A stretch of 64,000 bases of DNA, from positions 868,001-932,000 of the forward strand of contig NZ_JAMAYG010000001.1 in the NCBI RefSeq assembly GCF_023712425.1, read 5' to 3'. The notes below the pieces were generated by a model. That model was not told the origin of the DNA. It did not search any database and worked only from the letters and a program-made list of their open reading frames with translations. The position numbers and the translations under genes are program-made. This DNA comes from Rothia sp. P100 (lineage in GTDB: Bacteria; Actinomycetota; Actinomycetes; Actinomycetales; Micrococcaceae). How positions within the stretch are numbered: position 1 is the first letter of the stretch; each line of letters begins with the position of its first letter. Below, one piece after another: positions 52,803-60,304 of the stretch.

Positions 52803-54281
52803 ATGACAACCCCCGCACTGCGGCCTACTCCGGAGGACGCCCATAACCCCAGCGGCAAAACCTTCTTCGGCCACCCCCGCATGCTGGCCAGCCTCTTCTC
52901 CGTAGAACTCTGGGAGCGTTTCTCCTTCTACGGCATGCAGGTCATCATGCTCTACTACCTCTACTGGGAAGCTGACCGTGGCGGTCTTGGACTTCTCAGC
53001 GAGGCATCAGCATCCAGCGTCATGGGCGCTTACGGTGGCATGGTCTACCTCATGGCAGTCGTAGGTGGCTTCTTAGGCGACCGTGTCTTCGGGCCCGAAC
53101 GCACCCTCTTCTACTCAGCCTTCGCCATTATGGCAGGTCACCTGGCACTCGCCGTGCTACCCGGCGCAGCTGGCGTTATTGCCGGTCTGGTGCTTGTTGC
53201 TATCGGCTCCGGTGGTCTTAAAACCAACGCATCAGTGCTGGTAGGGTCTCTCTACGACCGCACCGACCCCCGCCGTGACGGTGGCTTCACCATCTTCTAT
53301 ATCGGTGTAAACATCGGTGCCTTCTTTGGCCCCATGCTCACCGGTATTCTGCGGGAATCCTACGGCTTCCACATCGCCTTCGGCCTAGCGGCTGCAGGTA
53401 TGGCAATCGGCCTAATCCAGTACTCACTGACCCGCAAGAACCTCCCCGCCAGCGTCCACCAGCTCTCTGAGCCCATGAATGCCAGCGAGAAGAAGATCTA
53501 CGGCAGTCTTGCTGTAGTCATCGTTGCAGCAGTGCTCGTCCTGGTGATGACCGGTCTCATCAACCCCGCCAACCTGGCAACCTGGGTCATGACCATTGTT
53601 GCAATCAGTGCCGCGGTACTCTTCTACACCCTTCTGACCTCAAAGCACACCACAGTGGACGAGCATTCCCGGGTAGTCTCCTTCATTCCCATGTTCATCG
53701 GTAACGTAGCGTTCTGGGCGCTCTTCCAGCAGCAGTTCACTGTGCTAGCAATCTACTCAGAATCCCGTATCAACTGGAACATCATGGGTCTACAGTTCAC
53801 CCCCGAATTTATGAACTCCATTAACCCGGTTTTCATCATGATCTTCGGCGCTGTCTTTACTGCCATGTGGACCAAGTTGGGTGACCGTCAGCCCACCACC
53901 CCGGTCAAGTTCTCGCTTGCCCTGATTTTGATTGGTCTAGCCTTCCTGATCTTCCTAACCCAGGCAGGGAACACCAACGTGAACTTCCTGTGGATTGTGC
54001 TGATTCTCTTTATTTGCACCATGGGCGAGCTGGCAATTTCACCGGTGGGTACCTCCTTGGCCACCAAACTGGCGCCCGAGAAGCACCGCGTGGCTATGGT
54101 TGCGCTCTACTTCACCTCTGTCTCGCTGGGCACCGTTCTGGCAGGTTGGTTAGGCCGTTTCTACACCATGGAAACCGAAGTCGCTTACTTCACCACCCTG
54201 GGTGTCGTCACCATCATTATCGGTGCCGTCCTCTGGGCCATGAATAAGTGGATCGTTAAGAAGATGGCCGGCGTGCGTTAG
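52803..54281 (+). CDS. POT/PTR family proton-dependent peptide transporter
   Basis: Imports di- and tripeptides with H+. Family signatures: FFGHPRMLASLFSVELWERFSFYGMQ (helix 1 with ExxER-like ELWERF) and GGLKTNASVLVGSLYDRTDPRRDGGFTIFYIGVNIGAFFGP (PTR2 motif region). About 12-14 helices in 492 residues. No partner gene; followed by a large terminator. Confidence 0.93.
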   Translation: MTTPALRPTPEDAHNPSGKTFFGHPRMLASLFSVELWERFSFYGMQVIMLYYLYWEADRGGLGLLSEASASSVMGAYGGMVYLMAVVGGFLGDRVFGPERTLFYSAFAIMAGHLALAVLPGAAGVIAGLVLVAIGSGGLKTNASVLVGSLYDRTDPRRDGGFTIFYIGVNIGAFFGPMLTGILRESYGFHIAFGLAAAGMAIGLIQYSLTRKNLPASVHQLSEPMNASEKKIYGSLAVVIVAAVLVLVMTGLINPANLATWVMTIVAISAAVLFYTLLTSKHTTVDEHSRVVSFIPMFIGNVAFWALFQQQFTVLAIYSESRINWNIMGLQFTPEFMNSINPVFIMIFGAVFTAMWTKLGDRQPTTPVKFSLALILIGLAFLIFLTQAGNTNVNFLWIVLILFICTMGELAISPVGTSLATKLAPEKHRVAMVALYFTSVSLGTVLAGWLGRFYTMETEVAYFTTLGVVTIIIGAVLWAMNKWIVKKMAGVR

Positions 54282-54302
54282 CAGCAAGCATCTTCTTAGA
54301 CA

Positions 54303-54377
54303 GAAGGACGCCGCTCCGCAGCTCCCTGCCGGCACCGATTTTCGGTGGATGAGGGGAGCGGCGGGGCGGCGTCCTTC
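54303..54377 (+). terminator. Branched terminator after the peptide transporter gene
   Basis: Outer stem GAAGGACGCCGC (54303-54314) with GCGGCGTCCTTC (54366-54377); inside it GCTCCC with GGGAGC, and CACCGA-TTT-TCGGTG at the tip. The arms again end in GGACGCCGC. Confidence 0.8.
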
Positions 54378-54462
54378 TAGCTACTTCTGCCCTTTTTGAC
54401 AAGCACCCGTTACGAATTGTTGCCCAGCGTTACCCCATGTAAAGCGGAATATTCTAAAACTT

Positions 54463-54508
54463 AGACACCTCTAAAACTGCGGGCGTAGTCTAGTGTGAAC
54501 AGGTGTCT
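54463..54508 (+). promoter_or_regulatory. Inverted half-sites flanking a possible promoter of the DUF4242 gene
   Basis: AGACACCT (54463-54470) and AGGTGTCT (54501-54508) are perfect complements 38 bases apart centre to centre. Between/over them lie TAGACA and TAGTCT with 18-base spacing, a possible -35/-10 pair. The arrangement suits two bound dimers or chance. Confidence 0.4.
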
Positions 54509-54544
54509 TTAAAATGCTGGCACCCCGCATGAAACGGAGAGAAC

Positions 54545-55078
54545 ATGTCACTCTACCTCGTAGAATTCACCCCTCACGACGCTTCGCAGGACGAAGCGAA
54601 AGCACTGGTTGCTGACATCGCTCAGGTACTGGGCGGCGTGGACGGCGCTGAGCTGATTGAAACCCAGGTCACCGGTGACTACACGCTGGTCTTCGCCATC
54701 ATCGAGGCAGCTAACCCCGGCGTCTTCGCTCCCGCGATCAAGGATGCCTTCAGTGCCCGCGCTGGGTTGGAAGGCCCCGATGAGGTGCGTCTAGTAGGTG
54801 CTGAACTCGAGGACATCAAGAAGCTCAAGTCCAGCGCAGAGTACCTGGTTGAATGGGATATCCCCGCAGAAATCACCATGGATCAGTACCTCACTCGCAA
54901 GAAGGCTAATTCTCCTAAGTACGCGCAGGTGCCCGAGGTGTCCTTCCTGCGCACCTATGTGCGAGAAGATACCGCCAAGTGCCTCTGTTTCTACGATGCC
55001 CCTGATGAGGCAGCGGTCGTACGAGCGCGCGAAGCGGTATCAACTCCCATTGACCGCCTCTTCAAGCTCAACGTCTAG
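54545..55078 (+). CDS. DUF4242 (SCO4226-type) protein with N-terminal extra domain
   Basis: A 177-residue protein. The C-terminal half (about 95-177: AEYLVEWDIPAEITMDQYL to CLCFYDAPDEAAVVRAREA) is a DUF4242 domain, the family of the Streptomyces nickel-binding protein SCO4226. The N-terminal half (YLVEFTPHDASQDEAKALVADIAQVLGGVDGAELIETQVTGDYTLVFAIIEA) looks like a second ferredoxin-like half with similar order, possibly an internal duplication. RBS GGAGAG just before ATG. A strong terminator follows, so it is separate from the operon downstream. Metal binding here is inference. Confidence 0.75.
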   Translation: MSLYLVEFTPHDASQDEAKALVADIAQVLGGVDGAELIETQVTGDYTLVFAIIEAANPGVFAPAIKDAFSARAGLEGPDEVRLVGAELEDIKKLKSSAEYLVEWDIPAEITMDQYLTRKKANSPKYAQVPEVSFLRTYVREDTAKCLCFYDAPDEAAVVRAREAVSTPIDRLFKLNV

Positions 55079-55089
55079 ATACAGCAGAG

Positions 55090-55121
55090 ACCGCCGCCCA
55101 CCACCAGGCGGCGGTTTTTTT
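55090..55121 (+). terminator. Terminator after the DUF4242 gene
   Basis: CCGCCGCC / GGCGGCGG stem (55091-55098 with 55107-55114), 8-base loop, then seven T residues: a textbook factor-independent terminator. The next gene starts only 49 bases later, so read-through or a cramped promoter must supply it. Confidence 0.9.
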
Positions 55122-55170
55122 ACACTCTAAAACCCCAGCACCCCACTTCTAGAGCAGTTAGAAAACAGTC

Positions 55171-56229
55171 ATGACAAGCACTTTTACCCTTGAACCTCTC
55201 TACCCCTACTCCCAACGGGACAACCTGCTGGCGCTAGCGCGAGAACACGCTACCGCAGTGGACGCGGGGGAACGCTCCCCTTTCGAGACCCTGCGTGAGC
55301 TGGGGCAGGAGGGTCTGCTGACGCTGGGGCGAACCGGGTCAGTGCTCCCCCAGGCGGCTGTAGCCTTTGACCTGGCGACCGAAGATACCGCAACCGCCTT
55401 CTCGCTCTGGGCCCACCGGGCTACTATCGCCTTCTTTGACGCCGTGGGACGTCAGCTCCCCGAGGGTATGGAAACCGGTGAAACTACCGGGTCAACTGCC
55501 ATGGCTGCCGCCTTCAAGCACGCCTCGGGAGTAGGGGAACTGGGGGTTCAGGCAAAGCACACCGACGGCGGGTTACTGCTCAATGGAAGCATCAGCTGGG
55601 CATCCAACCTCTACCCGGGAGGCGTCATGGTTCTTCCCGTGGCAGTGGAGGATGCTGCGCCCGGTGAGCCGGTTAGCTACATCGTCACCCTGCGTGTGGG
55701 CGTTGAGGGGCTAGATGTGAAGTACCAAAAAGGTCTCCTGGCGCTGGATGCAACAGAATCCGGGTTCATCCGTCTAACCGAGGTCTTTGTCCCCGAGGCG
55801 GATATTCTCAGCCGCGACGTCCCAGGTTTCCTCGCGACCATCACTGCACCTTTTCTGTTGATTCAGTCCTCTTTCTGCCTGGGCCTGGCAGCGGCAGCCC
55901 TTGCGGCAACGGCTCCCCACACCAGTGTCTCCCGGGGTATCTTCACCCAGGAATTTGATCAGGTTAAGGCTGAATACCAGCGTCTGCGCACCGAACTTAC
56001 CGACCTTGCTCAAGAGCCTGCCGCTACCAGCCGCCGCCGTCTGCTCCAGTTGCGTCTGGACGTCTCTCACCTGGCGATCAGCGCCACCCACCTGGAAATG
56101 GCAGTGATTGGCGGACGCGGCTACAAGACCACCAGCGCCACCGCCCGTCGCTACCGCGAGGCAACGTTCTTGCCCGTCCAATCCCCCACCGAGGGCCACC
56201 TGCGCTATGAACTCTCTCAGATTGACTAA
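55171..56229 (+). CDS. Acyl-CoA-dehydrogenase-like flavoprotein (possible SfnC/DszC-type monooxygenase)
   Basis: A 352-residue member of the acyl-CoA dehydrogenase fold: helical N-terminal domain, middle beta domain (TDGGLLLNGSISWASNLYPGGVMVLPVAVED, about 130-160) and a helical C-terminal domain. Family markers are weak at the acyl-CoA catalytic Glu, which fits the flavin-dependent monooxygenase branch used in sulfur and nitrogen scavenging. It stands first in a run with an SsuB/SsuA/SsuC-type ABC transporter. RBS is poor. Activity as an organosulfur oxygenase is inference from context. Confidence 0.75.
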   Translation: MTSTFTLEPLYPYSQRDNLLALAREHATAVDAGERSPFETLRELGQEGLLTLGRTGSVLPQAAVAFDLATEDTATAFSLWAHRATIAFFDAVGRQLPEGMETGETTGSTAMAAAFKHASGVGELGVQAKHTDGGLLLNGSISWASNLYPGGVMVLPVAVEDAAPGEPVSYIVTLRVGVEGLDVKYQKGLLALDATESGFIRLTEVFVPEADILSRDVPGFLATITAPFLLIQSSFCLGLAAAALAATAPHTSVSRGIFTQEFDQVKAEYQRLRTELTDLAQEPAATSRRRLLQLRLDVSHLAISATHLEMAVIGGRGYKTTSATARRYREATFLPVQSPTEGHLRYELSQID

Positions 56230-56236
56230 GACAATC

Positions 56237-56941
56237 ATGGACGCTCTCACCGTTACAGGTGCCACCAAAACCTATCCCGGGGCACCCCAACCTATCTTCA
56301 AAAATATCGATCTCGCTCTGCCTCGGGGTGAAGCCTTCGTGGTTCTGGGAGCTACCGGCTCCGGTAAGTCGACCCTCTTACGTGCGGTGGCGCAGCTTGA
56401 AGAACTAGATTCCGGCTCCATACAGGTGGCTGACCGGGGCCGGCTAGCCGTGGTCTTTCAGGAAGCTTCACTCTTCCCCTGGCTGACGGTTCGGCAGAAT
56501 ATCGAGCTAGGTTCCCGCTACAAACGCAACAGCGGCAGAGTGACCGCTGATGGAGTTAATGCACTGATCTCCCGGTTAGGTCTGAACGGACTTGAAAACC
56601 GTAAAGTCAGTGAGATTTCTGGCGGCCAGGCCCAGCGAGTTTCCATTGGCCGAGCCCTGGCCATTCAGCCTTCTCTCTTGCTTCTCGATGAGCCCTTCTC
56701 GGCTCTTGACCCAGCCACCCGCGAAGAATTACAGGGGTGGTTGCGTAGCCTGATTGAAGATCTGGGACTGACCGTTTTGATGGTCTCCCACGATATCGCT
56801 GAGGCCACGGTGGTGGGTGACCGCATTGGATTCTTTGAGGCGGGCAAGGGTTTCACCCGCTTCTGGAGGCCTCGTGATGAGCAGGTGTCCAAGGACGAAA
56901 TTCTGGGCTACTACCGGGAGCAGAGTTCCTATGTCATCTAA
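56237..56941 (+). CDS. ABC transporter ATP-binding protein (SsuB/TauB/NrtD type)
   Basis: A 234-residue importer ATPase. Walker A GATGSGKST (about 37-45), Q-loop VFQEASLFPWLTV (the LFPWLTV wording is typical of nitrate/sulfonate/taurine ATPases), signature ISGGQAQRVSIGRALA, Walker B LLLLDEPFSALDP, H-loop VSHDIAEA. ATG 56237 lies 7 bases after the flavoprotein stop; the longer upstream frame is inside that gene. Overlaps the binding-protein gene by 11 bases. Confidence 0.9.
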   Translation: MDALTVTGATKTYPGAPQPIFKNIDLALPRGEAFVVLGATGSGKSTLLRAVAQLEELDSGSIQVADRGRLAVVFQEASLFPWLTVRQNIELGSRYKRNSGRVTADGVNALISRLGLNGLENRKVSEISGGQAQRVSIGRALAIQPSLLLLDEPFSALDPATREELQGWLRSLIEDLGLTVLMVSHDIAEATVVGDRIGFFEAGKGFTRFWRPRDEQVSKDEILGYYREQSSYVI

Positions 56942-58115
56942 ACTCAACCGTCGAAGAGTGCTGGGGGCAGGAGGCCTTACCCTGGCGGCAGCCGGCGCTA
57001 CTTGGGGCGCCCACACTCTTGGGGCGGCGTCCGGTGCTGAAGCTGCCGGCAGGGCGCAGAGCACCGATGACGCTATCAGAATCGGTTATCTCCCTATCAC
57101 TGACGCTTCTCCTCTGCTCCTGGCGCACGCCAGGGGTCTGTACGAGGACGCCGGAGTGCAGGTAGAACAGCCGGTGCTCTTCCGCTCTTGGGCCTCACTC
57201 ACCGAAGCCTTTATTTCGGGCAGCGTTGATGTGATTCACCTGCTCATGCCTATGGCGGTATACCTCAAGTACGATCTGGGCGCTGACGCTCAAGTGGTGG
57301 CGTGGAATCACGTGAACGGCTCGGCGCTGACTCTCTCACCCTCCATCAGCAATCTGTCTGAGCTGGCGGGGCAGACGGTGGCGATTCCAGCCTGGTTTTC
57401 TCTTCACAACATTCTGGTGCAGAAGATTTTGAAGGAGGCTGGACTGACGCCGGTGATTCGTAAAACTGCAGACAAAACTCAGAACGAGGTAGCTCTCATT
57501 GTTATGGCGCCGGCAGATATGATTCCGGCACTGGCCAACGGCACCATAGCGGGTTTTACGGTGGCTGACCCCTTTAATGCTGCCGCCCACACCAGCGGAA
57601 CGGGCACTATTCAGCGCTTTATGGGCGATGTCTGGCGCGATCATGCCTGCTGCGTCACTATGATGCGTTCCTCGCTGATTGAGCGGGAGGGCGGAGCCGC
57701 CCAGAAGTTCGTAGATGCCCTGGTCAAGGCGCAGGTTTATGCCCGCGAGAACCGTGTGGAGGCAGCTGCCCTGCTCTCTGAAAAGAAGTACCTCCCACAG
57801 AAGCCCGCTGCCATTTTGCGGGCCATGACCGACCATTTTGAGGAGCATAAGGAAATTATTAAACACCCCAGCTGGGGCGGGGAGTTACTGCAGTTTCAGC
57901 CCTATCCCTATGCGAGTTACACCCAAGAACTGGTCCAGCAAATGCGCAACACCCTCATGGACGCCCCAACCGATTTTCTAGAAGACCTGGACGCTTCGGC
58001 GGTGCACGGAGAGTTAGTTAATGCGGAGTTGGTCACCCAGGCTATGCAAGCAGCGGGTGGTCTGGGCACGTTCGGTCTCAAGAGCCTAGAGCGCACCGAG
58101 GAGATTTCAGCATGA
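56931..58115 (+). CDS. ABC transporter substrate-binding protein (SsuA/NrtA type)
   Basis: A 394-residue periplasm-side binding protein. A twin-arginine signal NRRRVLGAGGLTLAAAGATWG opens it and no lipobox Cys follows. The mature part (IRIGYLPITDASPLLLAHARGLYEDAGVQVE, AFISGSVDVIHLLMPMAVYLKY, GTIAGFTVADPFNAAAHTSG) is that of NMT1/SsuA/NrtA-type proteins. The ligand could be a sulfonate, nitrate or thiamine-like compound; sulfonate is favoured by the flavoprotein upstream. Confidence 0.88.
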   Translation: MSSKLNRRRVLGAGGLTLAAAGATWGAHTLGAASGAEAAGRAQSTDDAIRIGYLPITDASPLLLAHARGLYEDAGVQVEQPVLFRSWASLTEAFISGSVDVIHLLMPMAVYLKYDLGADAQVVAWNHVNGSALTLSPSISNLSELAGQTVAIPAWFSLHNILVQKILKEAGLTPVIRKTADKTQNEVALIVMAPADMIPALANGTIAGFTVADPFNAAAHTSGTGTIQRFMGDVWRDHACCVTMMRSSLIEREGGAAQKFVDALVKAQVYARENRVEAAALLSEKKYLPQKPAAILRAMTDHFEEHKEIIKHPSWGGELLQFQPYPYASYTQELVQQMRNTLMDAPTDFLEDLDASAVHGELVNAELVTQAMQAAGGLGTFGLKSLERTEEISA

Positions 58116-58870
58116 GCACCCTCAAGAAGCAGAATCAGTCACTGACTAAGAGCTGGGCGCTGGGCGCTGCAGGCATTGTCTTCGCTGTTTTTCTCTGGTG
58201 GATTTTCACCCGAGCAGCTACCGGCAACCTGATGCTGGCAGCCTTCGCCCCCGCGAACGTCCCCGACGCCCTGAAGAGCCTACTGGGCCGCGGGGTACTG
58301 CTCTCTGATATCGGTATCAGCCTGTTGAGGTTGTTGAGTGGGCTGGGCCTTGCCGCTGTCTTGGGCGTCCCTCTCGGGCTAGTCATCGGGTTCTCCCGAC
58401 TGGTTGAGCAGACCAGTGCCCCGCTGGTGCAGTTCTTGCGTATGGTCTCCCCACTCTCTTGGGCGCCCATTGCGGTGGCTCTTTTTGGGGTGGGTAGCCT
58501 GCCAGTCATTTTCCTGGTGGCTATCGCCGCTATTTGGCCCATTACTCTGGGCACGGTTTCGGGGGTGCGGGCACTCAACCCGGCATACCTTCAGGTAGCT
58601 AGGACGCTGGGTGCTAGCGGCCCGGAGCAGCTGCGCTCAGTAGTGTTGCCCTCTATCCGTCCCTTTGTACTCTCGGGGATCCGCCTGGCGCTGGGTATTG
58701 GCTGGGTCATTATTGTGCCAGCCGAGATGTTAGGGGTTTCTTCGGGGCTCGGCTACGAGATTTTGAATGCCCGTGACCGGCTAGCCTACGACGAGATGCT
58801 GGTGGTTATCCTGGTCATTGGTGTTCTGGGCATTGCCCTGGACACGCTGGCACAGAAGCTACTCAAGTAG
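58112..58870 (+). CDS. ABC transporter permease (SsuC/TauC type)
   Basis: A 252-residue inner-membrane subunit with about six helices and the EAA-like loop TLGASGPEQLRSVVLPSIRPFVLSGIRLALGIGWVIIVPAEML, characteristic of SsuC/TauC/NrtB permeases. Its ATG overlaps the binding-protein stop (ATGA). Confidence 0.92.
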   Translation: MSTLKKQNQSLTKSWALGAAGIVFAVFLWWIFTRAATGNLMLAAFAPANVPDALKSLLGRGVLLSDIGISLLRLLSGLGLAAVLGVPLGLVIGFSRLVEQTSAPLVQFLRMVSPLSWAPIAVALFGVGSLPVIFLVAIAAIWPITLGTVSGVRALNPAYLQVARTLGASGPEQLRSVVLPSIRPFVLSGIRLALGIGWVIIVPAEMLGVSSGLGYEILNARDRLAYDEMLVVILVIGVLGIALDTLAQKLLK

Positions 58871-58880
58871 TCGGGCATCA

Positions 58881-58931
58881 AAAGACCCGCTTTCTGTGAC
58901 CCCACATGGGTTTTACAGAAAGCGGGTCTTT
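58881..58931. terminator. Bidirectional terminator between the ABC permease and mnhG
   Basis: A 17-base perfect stem (58881-58897 with 58915-58931) with AAA/TTT ends and a 17-base loop. Serves the convergent transcripts. Confidence 0.92.
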
Positions 58932-58946
58932 ACACGCGCGAGGGCT

Positions 58947-59303
58947 CTACCTACCCTCTACTTCATCGACCAGGCGACGCAGGTCATCGTGGCGGAGGTC
59001 GGTTTTGCGGAAGTGCTTGTTACGGTAGCCAGAGCGCGCCATCATATGACCCGAGATGGGGATGGTGATCATCTGAAGCACCATAATGAGAATCAGCACG
59101 GGGACGTCCTCCCAGCTTCTATTGTGGAGCCCTACCGCCAGGAGCAACAACATAAGACCGAAGATTTGGGGCTTAGTACCAGCGTGTAGACGGGTCAGCA
59201 GATCCGGGAAGCGTACCAGGCCCACCACCGCTGCTAGCGACATGAGGGAGCCAACTATCAGGCAGATGGCAGTAATAATATCGAGGATGAGATCGGTATT
59301 CAC
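58947..59303 (-). CDS. mnhG: Na+/H+ antiporter (Mrp) subunit G
   Basis: A 118-residue subunit of the multi-protein Mrp cation/proton antiporter. Three helices (about 5-27, 45-62, 66-88), with the family motif VVGLVRFPDLLTRLHAGTKPQIFGLML. Last gene of the operon. A charged C-terminal tail follows. Confidence 0.93.
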   Translation of the reverse strand: MNTDLILDIITAICLIVGSLMSLAAVVGLVRFPDLLTRLHAGTKPQIFGLMLLLLAVGLHNRSWEDVPVLILIMVLQMITIPISGHMMARSGYRNKHFRKTDLRHDDLRRLVDEVEGR

Positions 59304-59306
59304 GGT

Positions 59307-59735
59307 TTATTCTCCCTGATCCATTGATGCACGGGATGGATGCGACTCGCTGTGGTGCACTTTGTCGGTATCCTCTGCATGGTAATCACGGTGATCGTGA
59401 CCGGTTGAGCGGTTGCCGCGGTTCTTACGTCGGCGGTGCCGTTCAACAGTGGTGATGGGGGTAGCTTCATCTGCTTTAGAGTTATCCGCGAAGCGTGCCA
59501 CGGTGACAGAGCCGACGAAGCCGATGAGGGCAATGGCGACCAGAAGAATGATTGAGTACTGGGTATCGGTGACGATCATGATGATGCAGAGCGCCGAGGT
59601 GATGATGGAGAGTAAAACATCGCTAGCGAGCACACGATCCAGCAGGGAGGGGCCCTTCCAGATGCGGTAGACGGTGCCCCACGTTGAGATGGTGAGAATA
59701 ACGCCTGCGATCCAGGCTACGGTTGTGAGGTTCAT
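59307..59735 (-). CDS. mnhF: Na+/H+ antiporter (Mrp) subunit F with long basic/His-rich tail
   Basis: Residues about 1-90 are a normal MrpF: three helices and YRIWKGPSLLDRVLASDVLL and VGSVTVARF motifs. The usual length is ~90; this protein has ~50 extra residues rich in Arg and His (HRRRKNRGNRSTGHDHRDYH and more), predicted cytoplasmic. The tail could bind a metal or another subunit; no known role. Overlaps mnhE by 4 bases. Confidence 0.9.
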   Translation of the reverse strand: MNLTTVAWIAGVILTISTWGTVYRIWKGPSLLDRVLASDVLLSIITSALCIIMIVTDTQYSIILLVAIALIGFVGSVTVARFADNSKADEATPITTVERHRRRKNRGNRSTGHDHRDYHAEDTDKVHHSESHPSRASMDQGE

Positions 59736-60304
59736 GCTGCGGCCTCCTTATCGAGTTTCTCATCTGCAAGTAGCGCTTCGTGTTCTTCTTTGCCGCCTAC
59801 AGCCTTGATGATGAGAGATTCGAAGTCGCCCACGGTGCGGATGAAGTCTTGGATTTCTTCTTCAGTGGAGCTATCGAGCACGTGGAAGTAGAGCACCGAA
59901 AGGGAGCGGTCTACTTCAACGACGACCGAGCCGGGAATCAGGGACATGGTGTGTGATACCGCGGTGAGGAGCAGGTCAGAGTGGGTGCGCAGCTGAACTG
60001 CCACCACAGAGTTACGCAGCGGCGGAGTGAAGGTGAAGGCCAACCACATGACGTGCACACTGGCTACCGCGATATTCCAAATGAAGAGCGCCAAAAACTT
60101 GATGGCATACCAGGGATTGAAGCGGTTAGAGAGGTAGAGGGTGGGCAAACGGAAAATCCAGACGATTCCCACCGCAAGCACCAGCCCGAAGGCTAGGAAG
60201 GGCAGGGAAAAGTTCTGCCAGAGGGCACACCACACGAAAACCAACCAGAGGGTAGGCGGAATGGAGTGCAGCAGGTCGGAGCTGGAGGTTTTTAGGGCTT
60301 TCAC
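59732..60304 (-). CDS. mnhE: Na+/H+ antiporter (Mrp) subunit E
   Basis: A 190-residue subunit with two to three N-terminal helices (PTLWLVFVWCALWQ, LAFGLVLAVGIVWIF, FLALFIWNIAVASVHVMWLAF) and a cytoplasmic C-terminal domain with the family motif HTMSLIPGSVVVEVDRSLSVLYFHVLD. Overlaps its neighbours by 4 bases on each side. Confidence 0.94.
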   Translation of the reverse strand: MKALKTSSSDLLHSIPPTLWLVFVWCALWQNFSLPFLAFGLVLAVGIVWIFRLPTLYLSNRFNPWYAIKFLALFIWNIAVASVHVMWLAFTFTPPLRNSVVAVQLRTHSDLLLTAVSHTMSLIPGSVVVEVDRSLSVLYFHVLDSSTEEEIQDFIRTVGDFESLIIKAVGGKEEHEALLADEKLDKEAAA

